A DNA stretch of 64,000 nucleotides. Source: Paraescarpia echinospica. Lineage: Eukaryota > Annelida > Polychaeta > Sabellida > Siboglinidae. Positions 47,511 through 57,300 of this stretch are shown here, piece after piece. Position numbers and translations under genes: made by a program. The DNA lies in assembly GCA_020002185.1 (NCBI GenBank), contig CM034532.1, positions 53,471,430 to 53,535,429 of the forward strand. The letters are read 5' to 3'. Each line of letters opens with the position of its first letter. The first letter of the stretch is position 1. The notes below the pieces were generated by a model. That model was not told the DNA's origin. It saw only the letters and a program-made list of their open reading frames with translations, and made no database searches.

Positions 47511-48560
47511 AATGTCTTCTATAATAGTTTGAGCTGTGCTTACCCTCGTCGTCATTGTAATTATTATTTGGATCGTTGTTATTTCAGAAATGCAGGTTTA
47601 CTTAGTTGCTAAAGCAAGGGCGTTCATTAGCAGCAAGTTTTCCAACTTTTTTTGCTGCCTAACATGCACTGAACAAAGTATAGTAGTCCCCCTTTTATAT
47701 GTCTATAACAAATTAAGTAGGCCTACCATATACTCATCGTGCCGCATTGGCATTCGTACTTGTGTTACAAATTACATTATCTATGACAAATCAACTGTTA
47801 TTTTCCATACAAATGATGTTTACTGTCCACATTCATGGTGGTTCCTCCTCACCAGAGGCCACTTTAGATTTGCTGAAGGGTTGGCCTTATAAGAGGGGGA
47901 CTACTGTACTGAAGCGTAGGCAATCACTTTCTGTCAACGCACTACTAATATACGGTAATAACTATTCTGTCAACAGTGTATTCACATAATTTATTATCAT
48001 GAAATAAATCACACAGCATTTACACAGCACAAAACACATGCAAACGTGTAGGCGTACTTATAATACTATTTAAACATAACGACACCAGTGATCTTGAAAA
48101 GCATACTAGACATAATTACATGCCGAACACAATACTGATAGCATTAATTTATGTAATAAACGGATATAAATTAGGTATCACAATAAATTATGCCTAAAAT
48201 AATATGCAGGCATTGGAATGCAAACAAACGCATTGCATGTTACAACCGTTTCGATTGCATAAATCGGCATGCAAAATAATTATCAGTGCAAACACTCCTA
48301 CTGTTCCAAAATACAATTACATTTAAACTGCATTACAAGTTAATAATTATATACACATACTCACTGGGTAAACTACGTAAGTACATTGCATTATATCAAG
48401 GGAACCAATGCTACACATTAATATCCAATTGCAAGGAACTGCCAAATGATCATTGGAATATGAGTTAACCCATTATAATTTACACCTATCAGCCTATTAT
48501 ATAATATCATTATGCAATGTACACAAAATAATATGAAAAACATTGACATACATAGCAATT
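47511..48560. other. Interior of the 9-bp-TSD transposon without recognised gene
   Basis: AT-rich. Open frames on + near 47,536-47,989 look hydrophobic and have no family resemblance. It would be 3' flank of the PHD-finger ORF on the - strand. Confidence 0.5.
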
Positions 48561-48568
48561 ATCAGCAT

Positions 48569-48991
48569 TTAACAATCTTTGCAACCCTTGCAAAACCAAA
48601 TGTTTGCCTTTGGAGCTGCCTTCAGGGGAACACATTTAAAGTGAAACCACTGCAGACAGCTTTCACAAACAATACATTCTTCGTCAAGCAGTGCCTCCGT
48701 GCATGTGGCACAATACCACACCGCGTCCTCCTGAAGTTCTGCGGCAATGATCTGCCCTGCCTGCCAAGCCTTTGTATCAAAGTACTTTTGAATGGCCGCG
48801 AGGCACACATGGCTGTCAAGGCAAGCAGCTGTCTGCACATTCCTGCTAATGTCCGCATCTCTCACTGTACAACTGTACTGGACAGAGTAGTACTTCAAAT
48901 GTGGATTGGCCTTTGCGGCAATGTTCGGCATACGGTGCTTGGCACCGTCAATGGTCCCCGAATCACGCATATAGAGTTGTACTAAACTCAT
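48569..48991 (-). CDS. PHD-finger protein, probably an internally deleted Mutator-like transposase
   Basis: 140-codon ORF. The C-terminus is a PHD zinc finger: CATC, 8 residues, then CIVCESCLQWFHFKC with WFCKGC, that is C-x2-C…C-x2-C-x4-H-x2-C…W-x-C-x2-C. The N-terminal 40 residues (LYMRDSGTIDGAKHRMPN…LKYYSVQYSC) resemble the start of ZSWIM/MULE-type transposases, as I recall that family. Upstream, in another frame, lie VGDKFCSFSQLSDKLKRVQ-type residues that fit just before it, cut by Merlin about 17 codons after a likely ATG at 52124. No catalytic core or SWIM finger remains. The ATG at 48991 is only the first in this frame. Confidence 0.6.
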   Translation of the reverse strand: MSLVQLYMRDSGTIDGAKHRMPNIAAKANPHLKYYSVQYSCTVRDADISRNVQTAACLDSHVCLAAIQKYFDTKAWQAGQIIAAELQEDAVWYCATCTEALLDEECIVCESCLQWFHFKCVPLKAAPKANIWFCKGCKDC

Positions 48992-49039
48992 CTTGCACTC
49001 GTTTGAGTTTATCGGATAATTGGGAAAAGGAACAAAATT

Positions 49040-49534
49040 GGCGATCTTTTACTTTCTGACCTAACCATGAAAACGACCACCTACAGCCGCCAAACTTCTC
49101 CTCACATATCTTACATACATATACACACACTACGTTACAAAAAGAATTATTTTACATTCCTACAACGATCAAATTTCGCAAAACAAACTCAAGTAAAACT
49201 CGACTTCTACGGCGGCGACTATCCGGTGCTCCACAGTTACCGTAAAATTGATATTGTGTCGAGCTTCACAGAAATTCCGTACAATGGCGCTATCATTACT
49301 GTACGCATGTTCGCGCGCGATAAAAATATATTAATATCGTTAATATATACGGGCGCGTGAGTGTGTGTGCGTGTGGTAGTTATAATAATTTTTTATTGGC
49401 ATTGTTTCAGTTAAAAAGTAACTCGATTAATTAAGGCATGATTATTATCATCAGTATGGTTTGCAGGTAATGAAAGGTTTCTACTTAATGTAAAAAACAA
49501 AATAGGTCTTACGAATAGCCGATGATTGTGTTCC
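49040..49534 (+). repeat. Merlin left TIR
   Basis: Inverted copy of 51576-52072; ends before a (gc/gt)n tract at 49535-49562. Confidence 0.93.
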
Positions 49535-49883
49535 GTGCGCGCGCGCGTGCGTGTGTGTGTGTGCACGTACACCAATACGTTCTTTTGATAAAACAAAATA
49601 ATACGAATTATTATTCAATTAATGAAATATAATGCTACCATCAGATATGTATTAATAATAATATATTAATACATTTTTGGATATTCATTACTTGTTAAGC
49701 ATAATGAATAAATGTTATTTACACGAAATGTGAATATGGGATGGGAAATATGGTGGTAGAAAAATACAAAGTTTTTAATGGTTTGGTCGCATTCTAAAAT
49801 AATAATTATTAATATCTTAGTGCTTTTCTTATCAATATCACCATATATGCATAGTAGCAATCACTTTTGGGGAAGTTTTGGTT

Positions 49884-49899
49884 GGCTCTGAAAAGAGCC
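49884..49899 (-). terminator. Histone-type 3' stem-loop 2
   Basis: On - strand: caaaggctcttttcagagcc followed by aacca. The stem (6 bp), loop (TTTC), 5' caaa and 3' acca flanks all match the canonical animal histone mRNA 3' stem-loop. It lies 30 nt after the first. Confidence 0.88.
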
Positions 49900-49913
49900 T
49901 TTGTTTTTTTCTT

Positions 49914-49929
49914 GGCTCTTAAAAGAGCC
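49914..49929 (-). terminator. Histone-type 3' stem-loop 1
   Basis: On - strand: ggctct ttta agagcc, a 6-bp stem with a 4-nt loop, preceded by aacaac and followed by aagaaaaaaac. It lies 30 nt after the transposase stop, the usual spacing in replication-dependent histone mRNAs. Confidence 0.85.
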
Positions 49930-49958
49930 GTTGTTTTTGTTCTCGATCTGTTCGTCCT

Positions 49959-50784
49959 CTACACGGGGTACACTTGGGCGACGTGGTTCACGATGCGGTG
50001 AAATGCTGCATCCCCGTAGCGCCTTCGCCAAATAAACTCTTGGAGGTAGGTGTCGAGCAGCGGCCCATTCTTCCTCGTTCCCGACATCCTCTTGAACTTC
50101 CTTTTCACCTGCGTCCACACGCCGTCAATGGTGTTCGTGTGGAGTGTCGCATCGTTGGGGTCCACGTAGTGCTGGCTGTGGTTTATTGTCTTATGCGTGT
50201 ACCCAAGTTGCTGTAAGGTGCCGTATGCACGCCACTCGTCGGTTATGATCGTCGTACCAGGCAGAACCCACTGCTGGATTATAGGAATCAGCGTTGCGGC
50301 ATCCCTCTGTAGAACCGGGACTAGGAAAATCGCCCCATGATCAGCTCTGTCGACGCCGCCAAGCACCCATACCCCGTCGATGCGACGTCCGCGGTTGAAT
50401 TTTCTTTTTTCACGAACTTGCTTTCGTCGATTTCAACTGTTTGGGCGACACCGCCGATGAGTACCGGGTTGATCTGGATGTGTTGAGCACGTATGTCGCG
50501 CATGAAATTCCTCCAATCTACCAGCGTTTTCCCTGAAGCTATCCCGAGTTCGGACTGGATGGTGGAATACCCGACGCTGTCCATGCTCCACCTGTACATA
50601 AATTATGCAAGATCTTGCAGCGATATGTGGCTTTTCGCGAAAAAAAGCTACCACGCCGTGTGGAAAGGCGAGTTCGGCATGCCTGGTTGGGACAGCGCCA
50701 TGCGTAGCCATCGGCCAACGCAGCCGTCACCTCACAACGACATGCCACGTGGCACGCCGGACAGTTGAGGTTTGCTGCAAGCAT
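49959..50784 (-). CDS. Merlin transposase (IS1595/ISXO2-like), frameshifted
   Basis: Cut-and-paste transposase in three frame segments. 50784 to about 50,590: zinc ribbon CPACHVACRC…WRCPNQACRTRLSTRRGSFF. 50599 to about 50,350: VEIDESKFVKKE with the first catalytic Asp. 50366-49959: DRADHGAIFLVPV, IITDEWRAYGTL with the second Asp, then HTNTIDGVWTQVKRKFK, where the third acidic residue is Asp instead of the usual Glu, and stop TAG at 49959-49961. The two frameshifts (near 50,590 and 50,360) mean this copy is probably not functional, unless they are assembly errors. A TATA box lies about 60 bp upstream of the ATG and histone-type stem-loops 30 bp downstream of the stop. Confidence 0.9.
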
Positions 50785-50844
50785 TTACTTGAGCCATCTC
50801 GAAAAGAATCAAAAATCGATATAAAGTAGGAGTCGGAAACATCG

Positions 50845-50860
50845 CCTTATATACCAATAA
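50845..50860 (-). promoter_or_regulatory. TATA box and CCAAT-type element of the Merlin transposase gene
   Basis: On the - strand cttattggtatataagg: an inverted CCAAT (50854-50858) abuts TATATAAGG (50845-50853), about 60 nt before the ATG at 50784. A start near 50,815-50,820 would give a short leader. Confidence 0.5.
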
Positions 50861-50869
50861 GCGAATGGG

Positions 50870-51575
50870 AATGAAAGACAATCTTCTCACCAATAAATCA
50901 GATCCAATATTGAGATCATTTGATGTTTCGCCTTAGCAACAACTACAGGAAATGTGTTCCAAATGCTTGCGTCTGACGAACATGCAACATAGGCAAATAT
51001 ATGCACTTTCACAGAGAAGTCTATGGGAACGTAATGAATGAGAAATACATTTCCGGCTGTGGCCACTACTTCCCAGAAACGACTTGTGTGAAAGTTGTCC
51101 ATTCTCTCACGACACCGGCCCACCTGCCTTTCACTACGATGGTTACATAATGCAGTTTTTTTATTGTGGGAAGAATGGATTAAACAATAAAATTCATCTC
51201 CGAATTAAACTCGTCGTAATTTCGCGGCAGTTACAACGAATTGCCGTGGTCACCGCCAATTGATGTATCACAAGTAGTTTCCTTTTACATACAGAGTGGC
51301 AGCAAATTGTGCATAATTTGTTCCAAACCTGCACTTTTAATGGTGACACAAAAAACTATCTGAAAATGAATATTGGCGTCTTCTTAGTTCAGTTTGTCAC
51401 ATTAACTAATTACGGAAATGACCTTCCCAGCTTAGAAAAATACACAATTAAAAATGTGTTTCACATAAACGAATATCTATGATTCATCCTAAGTCTGAAT
51501 GCCCCCCAAAATGGTGTAATTCGTTGGAGCACCGACTCGTGCGTTGGTCATCAACTGAAAAAGAATTGACCCACG
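50870..51575. other. Merlin interior 5' of the transposase gene
   Basis: No ORF recognised. Sequence between the promoter-like region and the right TIR. Confidence 0.55.
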
Positions 51576-52072
51576 GGAACACAATTATTGGCTATTCGTA
51601 AGACCTATTTTGTTTTTTACATTAAGTAGAAACCTTTCATTACCTGCAAACCATACTGATGATAATAATCATGCCTTAATTAATCGAGCTACTTTTTAAC
51701 TGAAACAATGCCAATAAAAAAATATTATAACTACCACACGCACACACACTCACGCGCCCGTATATATTAACGATATATTATTATATTTATATCGCGCGCG
51801 AACATGCGTACAGTAATGATAGCGCCATTGTACGGAATTTCTGTGAAGCTCGACACAATATAAATTTTACGGTAACCGCGGAGCACCGGATAGTCGCCGC
51901 CGTAGAAGTCGAGTTTTACTTGAGTTTGTTTTGCGAAATTTGATCGTTGTAGGAATGTAAAATAATTCTTTTTGTAACGTAGTGTGTGTATATGTATGTA
52001 AGATATGTGAGGAGAAGTTTGGCGGCTGTAGGTGGTCGTTTTCATGGTTAGGTCAGAAAGTAAAAGATCGCC
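51576..52072 (-). repeat. Merlin right TIR
   Basis: Inverted copy of 49040-49534, with a few small indels (for example near 51775-51790). Confidence 0.93.
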
Positions 52073-52147
52073 ACAAAATTTGTCACCGACGTTAACACCC
52101 ATGAACGCTTTCCCGACTGCCATTGTGTGACGACGCTGCGTCGAACC

Positions 52148-52196
52148 TGCGCATGCGCGGCTATGCTGTGCTGGAGTAGGCTTACTGCGCATGCGC
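52148..52196 (-). promoter_or_regulatory. Two NRF-1-type sites upstream of the PHD-finger ORF
   Basis: tgcgcatgcgc occurs at 52148-52158 and 52186-52196, fitting the animal NRF-1 consensus, 25-75 bp before the likely ATG (52124) on the - strand. The second overlaps the TIR, and the left TIR has the same site at 46063-46073. Merlin now separates them from most of the ORF. Confidence 0.5.
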
Positions 52197-52262
52197 ACCG
52201 GAACTCACGGAAGAATAGCCACCTGAATCTGGGTTACGGCAACCGGAAGAATAACCACGTCG
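52187..52262 (-). repeat. Right TIR of the 9-bp-TSD transposon
   Basis: Reverse complement of 45998-46073; homology stops just after gcgcatgcgc. Confidence 0.9.
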
Positions 52263-52429
52263 AATACTTTAACTAACTAACTTTAAGCACAACTGCTACT
52301 CAGTATATGTTTACTGCAACTTTATGAATGATATTAAGGCAAGAATAATACTTATCAATCAGTAATTCCACTTGTTTATCAACTTTTCTGCACCACCAAT
52401 TTCTACGATCTATCTCCGCCAAATATAGC

Positions 52430-53706
52430 CTCGAACCTTTCGTTTCTCTTGAAGTTGCGCTACCGACAACAACACTTTGCCTGCGATCGCAAAGGTACGA
52501 CTCAACCCAGCGTAATACAACTCCGGCGAGGCCATAGCGCCGTTGTAGACGATTGAGAAGTATTGTGTGGTCGATCGTATCGAACGCAGCGCTTAGGTCA
52601 ATGAGCATGACGACAGTGCCTTGTCTACGGTCAAGGGCCGTCCTAATTTCGTTTACCACACAAAGTAGGGTGTTCTCTGTTGAATGATGTCGTTTGTATG
52701 CAGACTGAAGAGGATCAGTCAGTGCTTGATTGACCAAGTGAGTGTTCAGTCTGGTGGCCACCACCTTTTCAGTTATCTTTGACAGTTGCGATAGATGGCT
52801 GACTGGGCGGTAGTTGCTTATCGTATCTTTGCACAGAGATGGTTTCTTTAATAATGAGCACGCTTCAATTCAAGCGGCATTTCTCCTTCCGTTAGGCACG
52901 CGTTTGTTATACTGGCAGCAGTAATAGCAAGTGTGTCAATGTTCTGCTTTACATGATCAGAGGACAGAGGATCAAGTGTAGACGTTTTACACTTCGCTCT
53001 GATGATAGATGTTACTTCACAAACTGTTGTTGGTGTGAAACTGTCAACCGGCGTCACGTAGCAACGCGGTTCGTGCGGCGGCGTGATGCGCTGTCGGGCA
53101 ACGTGTAACTCACTGCGAATTCCGGCAACCTTACTTTAGTTTCAAAATAGACGGAAAATGCATTGCAGCATTCAAATGCGCAGGTATGTTCTGGGTACGC
53201 AAGTGGTGGCTTCCCACTGAGAGAACTGACGATTTTAAAGAGGTTCTTGTTGTCAGCATTTAGCAACTTGTCCTGGTCTTTGTGAGAGATATAATGTTAT
53301 TGCACTCATCGCGTGCAGCAACAAACATTTGGCGATGAACTTCCAGTTTCGAACGCCTCCACAACTCCGTTTTACGCCGTTGTCTTCTCGCATCGTCAAT
53401 GTCACTGTTATACCACGGATTGGGTTTATGGCCTCGGACGATAGTTCTTGTCTATGACTTTCATTAAGTCAGTGTTGTAGCGTGACACAAGTTCCACAGC
53501 GTTTGATGTTAATACAGCAGCGGCTAGCAAATCACACGTTGTTCTTACGTCGTGGTTGAATGTGTCAGCGTCAAACGAGCGGTAGTTACGCTTGAGTATT
53601 TCTGTTGATGTCTTGGGTGGTCAACTGGCATCAATGATACAGCGCACGACGTGATGATCAGATATTGATAACGGAACGACTTGCACTGCGGTGGCAAGAT
53701 TATCGT
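52430..53706 (-). pseudogene. LINE, RT part, downstream of gypsy element 2
   Basis: On - strand from the gypsy border: LSISDHHVVRC (end of endonuclease), linker in broken frames, SSLSGKPPLAYPEHTCAFEC, TSTLDPLSSDHVKQN, then the RT with SAYKRHHSTENTLLCVVNEI, LIDLSAAFDTIDH and RYGLAGVVLRWVESYLCDRRQ. The text stops following LINE RT just before the expected GVPQGS block, near 52,430; everything 3' is missing. The endonuclease is on the other side of gypsy element 2. Confidence 0.85.
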
Positions 53707-53869
53707 TGTCATATATTCAGGATATAATCAGACTGACTGAAGCTGGATTCGTTTATTAACATGAACGGAACAAAACCAAAACACACAAGCCGGCGGATAT
53801 ACTACTACTGCGGCTCTGATAATACGACGTAAACCGTGTAGTTCTTCCTAGCAATGCGACTACATTACA
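53707..53869 (-). repeat. 3' LTR of gypsy element 2
   Basis: 163 bp; contains an AATAAA on the coding strand (from ttaataaacg). Confidence 0.96.
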
Positions 53870-54019
53870 CTCCTCCACACTAATTAAAGAGTTCTCTACT
53901 ACTAATGTTCAGTTCAGTTCTTGTATGGCAACACGGACAAGAAATGTAGTAAACGTCACAAACAACTTAAGTAATGCACAGGGGTATTATTATGACCCAC
54001 GGGGTGCAGTGTTACGTAC

Positions 54020-54229
54020 TCACAGGTCGAGCCGTACGACTGGTTTCCGATACCTTGGCGGATAGCGCCGTTGGGGAGAGTTCACGCCATCAGTCGCCGG
54101 TGGTGTCGTCGCGGCACGTGCCCTCGGAGTCGTAATCACCTCAGGAGTGGTCATCACGGTCGGTGTCGTCATCACGCTTGGACGAGTCGTCTCGTTCGGT
54201 TGAGTCGTCGCGCTCGGTTGAGTCTTCAC
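54020..54229 (-). CDS. Out-of-frame C-terminal tail of gypsy element 2 polyprotein
   Basis: 69 codons, Thr/Pro-rich repeats and then a basic end that parallels the end of gypsy element 1 (RRSTRVVKAPIKLNL). It is in a different frame from the main ORF because of the irregular repeat unit. Confidence 0.6.
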   Translation of the reverse strand: MKTQPSATTQPNETTRPSVMTTPTVMTTPEVITTPRARAATTPPATDGVNSPQRRYPPRYRKPVVRLDL

Positions 54230-54355
54230 GACTGGTTGAGTCGTCGCGTCGTCGTCACGCCCGGTTGAGTCGCCACGCCCGGTTGAGTCGTCACGCCCTC
54301 ACGCCCGGTTGAGTCGTCACGCCCGGTTGAGTCGTCACGCTCGGCTGAGTCGACA
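54178..54355. repeat. 18-bp minisatellite in the polyprotein tail
   Basis: Units of tcacgcccggttgagtcg, encoding TTQPGV-like repeats on the - strand. One irregular unit (tcacgccctcacgcccgg at 54291-54308) breaks the reading frame. Confidence 0.88.
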
Positions 54356-57300
54356 CTCGCAGATCGCGTCGCAGTGCGTCCTCCGTCACTGAAGTCGTCA
54401 TCAGATGATCGGCGTGTACGTACCGGTTTGTCCCAGAAACACGAACGATGTACGTTCTGGGTCCCACCACTTTGACGATCGTTCCCGCGAGCCATTTCGC
54501 TACTCCACCTCGAGTGTTGCGCACCGCGACATGCTGATGTAGGATGAAGTAGCGATCCTTCACACCGGCTCGATCATGGAAGAGCTTCTGCTTCGCTTGT
54601 CGCTCCTCAACATCTTCCTTCAGACTCGGCTTCAACAGAGTGAACCGGGTTCTCACCTGCCGTTTCAGGAACAGTTCGGCCGGTGTCCGCCCCGTCACAC
54701 TGTGCGGAGTGTTCCTATATCGCAACAGGAAGTTCGCCAGGCGATGCTGAAGCGATATGTGAACGCCGCCATACTTCGCCTCGAGAACGTCTCTCAGCAG
54801 CGCCTGCTTCAGGAGTCCCACTGCCCTCTCAGCCGCCCCATTGCTGGCTGCGTGATAGGGCGGCACCAACGTCTGCTTGATGCCGTTCAGACGACAGAAA
54901 TCTCGGAAATCATGAGACGTAAATTGCGGCCCATTGTCACTAACGATCTCCTCAGGAAGACCATGAGCTGCGAACAGGTTGCGTAGAATCTCAATCGTAC
55001 GCTGTGAAGTCGTCAGACGCATCTGAAACACCTCCACCCACTTCGTGTGGCTGTCAATCAGGACTAGGAAGTTGTTTCCATCTTTCTCTGCGTAATCTAT
55101 GTGTACGCGCATCCACGGACGTACAGGCCACGACCACGGCTGCAATGGCACCACAGGCTGTGTGTTGCTTGTAGCCATGCAAACCGCACACTCGTGGACA
55201 CGTGACTCGATCTCCTGGTCCAGACGAGGCCACCAGAGGTAACTCCTTGCCACGCCTTTCATCCGTGTCATGCCCATGTGACCCTCATGTAGGTCGTCCA
55301 TGAGCCGTTGGCGCCAGTTCGGTGGCACGACCACTCTCAACCCCCATAGGATGCACCCCTGCTCGACTGAGAGTTCGTTTCGACGGATGAAGTAGGGTTG
55401 TAGGTCGTCATCATTCACTCTCGCAGGCCAGCCATTCATGATGAAGTTGAACACCTTGGCTAGCACGGGGTTCTTTCGAGTGGCCTCTTTGATCTGTTGG
55501 CTCGTGACTGGCAGTTCATCCACACACGTAAAGTGGAAAATGTCGTCACTCCCATCAGCTGTCTTCCCAGGATCGTTGTACGGCAGCCTGGAGAAGGCGT
55601 CAGCATGCAGCAGTTCCGAGCCAGGCCGATACTGGATGTTATAGGTGTAGGCCGACAGAATCAACGCCCACCTCTGAAGACGAGCTGCTGTCATCGTAGG
55701 TATACCGCTCTTTGACCCCAGTATAGTGACTAGCGGCTTGTGGTCCGTCTCAAGTGTGAAGTGGCGGCCCCACAAATATTGTCGAAAGCGCTTCACCCCG
55801 AAAATGATGGCCAATGCCTCTCGTTCGACTTGCGAGTAGTTACGCTCGGCCGACGTCATCGTGCGGGAGGCGAATGCTATCGGCCTCTCCACGCCATCGG
55901 GTGAAACATGCGATATCACCGCACCAACTCCATACGAAGAGCCATCACAAGCGAGCTTCAAAGGCTTCTTCGCATCATAGTGGCACAGAATGTCCGCATT
56001 ACAGATTAGTTCATTGCTGCGTTTGAACGCCTGTTCGCACGTCGTGTCCCATGACCACTCTGCACCCGAGTGTGTCAGCATGTGTAACGGCGCTAACAGC
56101 GTGGACAAGTCCGGCAAGAACTTCATGTAGTATTTGAGCAGCCCAAGATAGCTGCGCAGTTCTGTGGTGTTCGTCGGTCTCGGCGCTTCCTTGAGAGCCG
56201 CGATCTTGTCAGCCGTGGGAAGCAGTCCCTCCGCGTTGACCAGGTGACCCAGATACTCAATCTGGTCCGCCATGAACTTGCACTTTGCGAGTTTCAATCG
56301 AATGCCGTAGTGTTGCAGTCGGCTCAGCACCTCATTAAGCCTCTGCAGATGTTGCTCGTTCGACCTCGCAGTAATCAAGATGTCGTCGAGATAACAAGCG
56401 ACACCGTCTATCCCCGCCAACACCTGATCCATGGTTCGCTGGAATATGGCCGGGGCAGAGTTCACACCATAACTAAGTCTGTTCGGCTGATACAGACCCT
56501 TATGTGTATTGATCGTCAGCAGGCGTTTGGACTCATCATCGAGCTCTAGCTGGTTGTACGCGTGTGCCAGGTCCAGTTTCGTGAACTTTGTTCCTCCCGC
56601 CAGCGTCGCGAAGATGTCTTCGGCTGTAGGAAGTGGATAGCGGTCCACCTCTACATGCGGGTTAACTGTGACCTTGTAGTCACCGCAGATTCGTACAGTT
56701 TTATCCGACTTCAACACATTGACCGTCGGTGTCGCCCAGTCAGAGCGCTCCACCTTCGTGATGACCTTGTTAGCCTCCAACTTATCGAGCTCCGCGGCCA
56801 CCATCTCTCGTCTAGCGTACGGCACTGGACGAGACTTCTTGAACACCGGAGTCGTATCCGGCCGCACATGAATCGTCACTTTGAAGTCGTTGATTCCACC
56901 ATAGCCTTCCTCGAAGACCGGTAGGTGGCGCCTCACGACGTCATCGGCTGTCGCCACGTCGCTGTCAAGCGAGATTGCCCGAATGCTGGGCCAGTCCAGC
57001 TGGATTTGCGCCATCCAATTGCGACCTAGCAGCGCTGGTCGTCGTCTGTCACCTGCCACGATGACGAGAGGTAGTTCAACAATCTGTTTGTTGTAGCTCA
57101 CCGGGATGGTTATCACTCCTCTTAGCGGCAGGAGACCACCCTGATAGTCTCTCAGTTGCAGCTGTGTTGGCTCTAGTGCAAAGCGAGACAACTGTTCATT
57201 GTACAGCTGCTCGGACGCGACTGACACCACTGCGCCAGTATCGATCTCCATGTCGATAGGCCTACCATCAACCCTGACAGTCACCATGTACTTAGGTGTG

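Larger units (their letters stand above)
49040..52072 (-). mobile_element. Merlin DNA transposon
   Basis: 3,033 bp with terminal inverted repeats of about 495 bp (49040-49534 and 51576-52072), beginning ggcgatcttttactttctga. The 8-bp target duplication ACAAAATT stands at 49032-49039 and 52073-52080. The interior holds a transposase of the IS1595/ISXO2 type, which defines Merlin, and Merlin makes 8-9 bp duplications. TIRs are about 95% alike. Inserted into the coding region of the older 9-bp-TSD transposon. Confidence 0.93.
45998..52262. mobile_element. Mutator-like (9-bp TSD) transposon, deletion derivative, twice invaded
   Basis: Inverted ends of 76 bp (45998-46073 and 52187-52262, three mismatches or so) begin cgacgtggttattcttccgg. 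They are flanked by identical 9-bp AATACTTTA at 45989-45997 and 52263-52271. Its own content is the left subterminal repeats (to about 46,275), the region 47,510-49,039 with a PHD-finger ORF, and 52,081-52,186. A LINE fragment (46,280-47,510) and Merlin (49,040-52,072) are later insertions. The 9-bp duplication is the Mutator signature. The partial N-terminus resembles the ZSWIM/MULE-type transposase start, which is inference. Confidence 0.7.

Noticed and set aside
47536..47989. Membrane protein on + strand
   Set aside because: Hydrophobic only because of AT-rich codons; no family pattern and no transcript signals.
49067..49360. A coding gene on + in the Merlin left TIR (and its twin at 51,767-52,198)
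   Set aside because: The frame is simply the inverted repeat read from both ends; the proteins are identical because the TIRs are.
54178..54355. CRISPR-like array
   Set aside because: 18-bp units have no unique spacers, encode protein repeats and lie in a eukaryotic retrotransposon.
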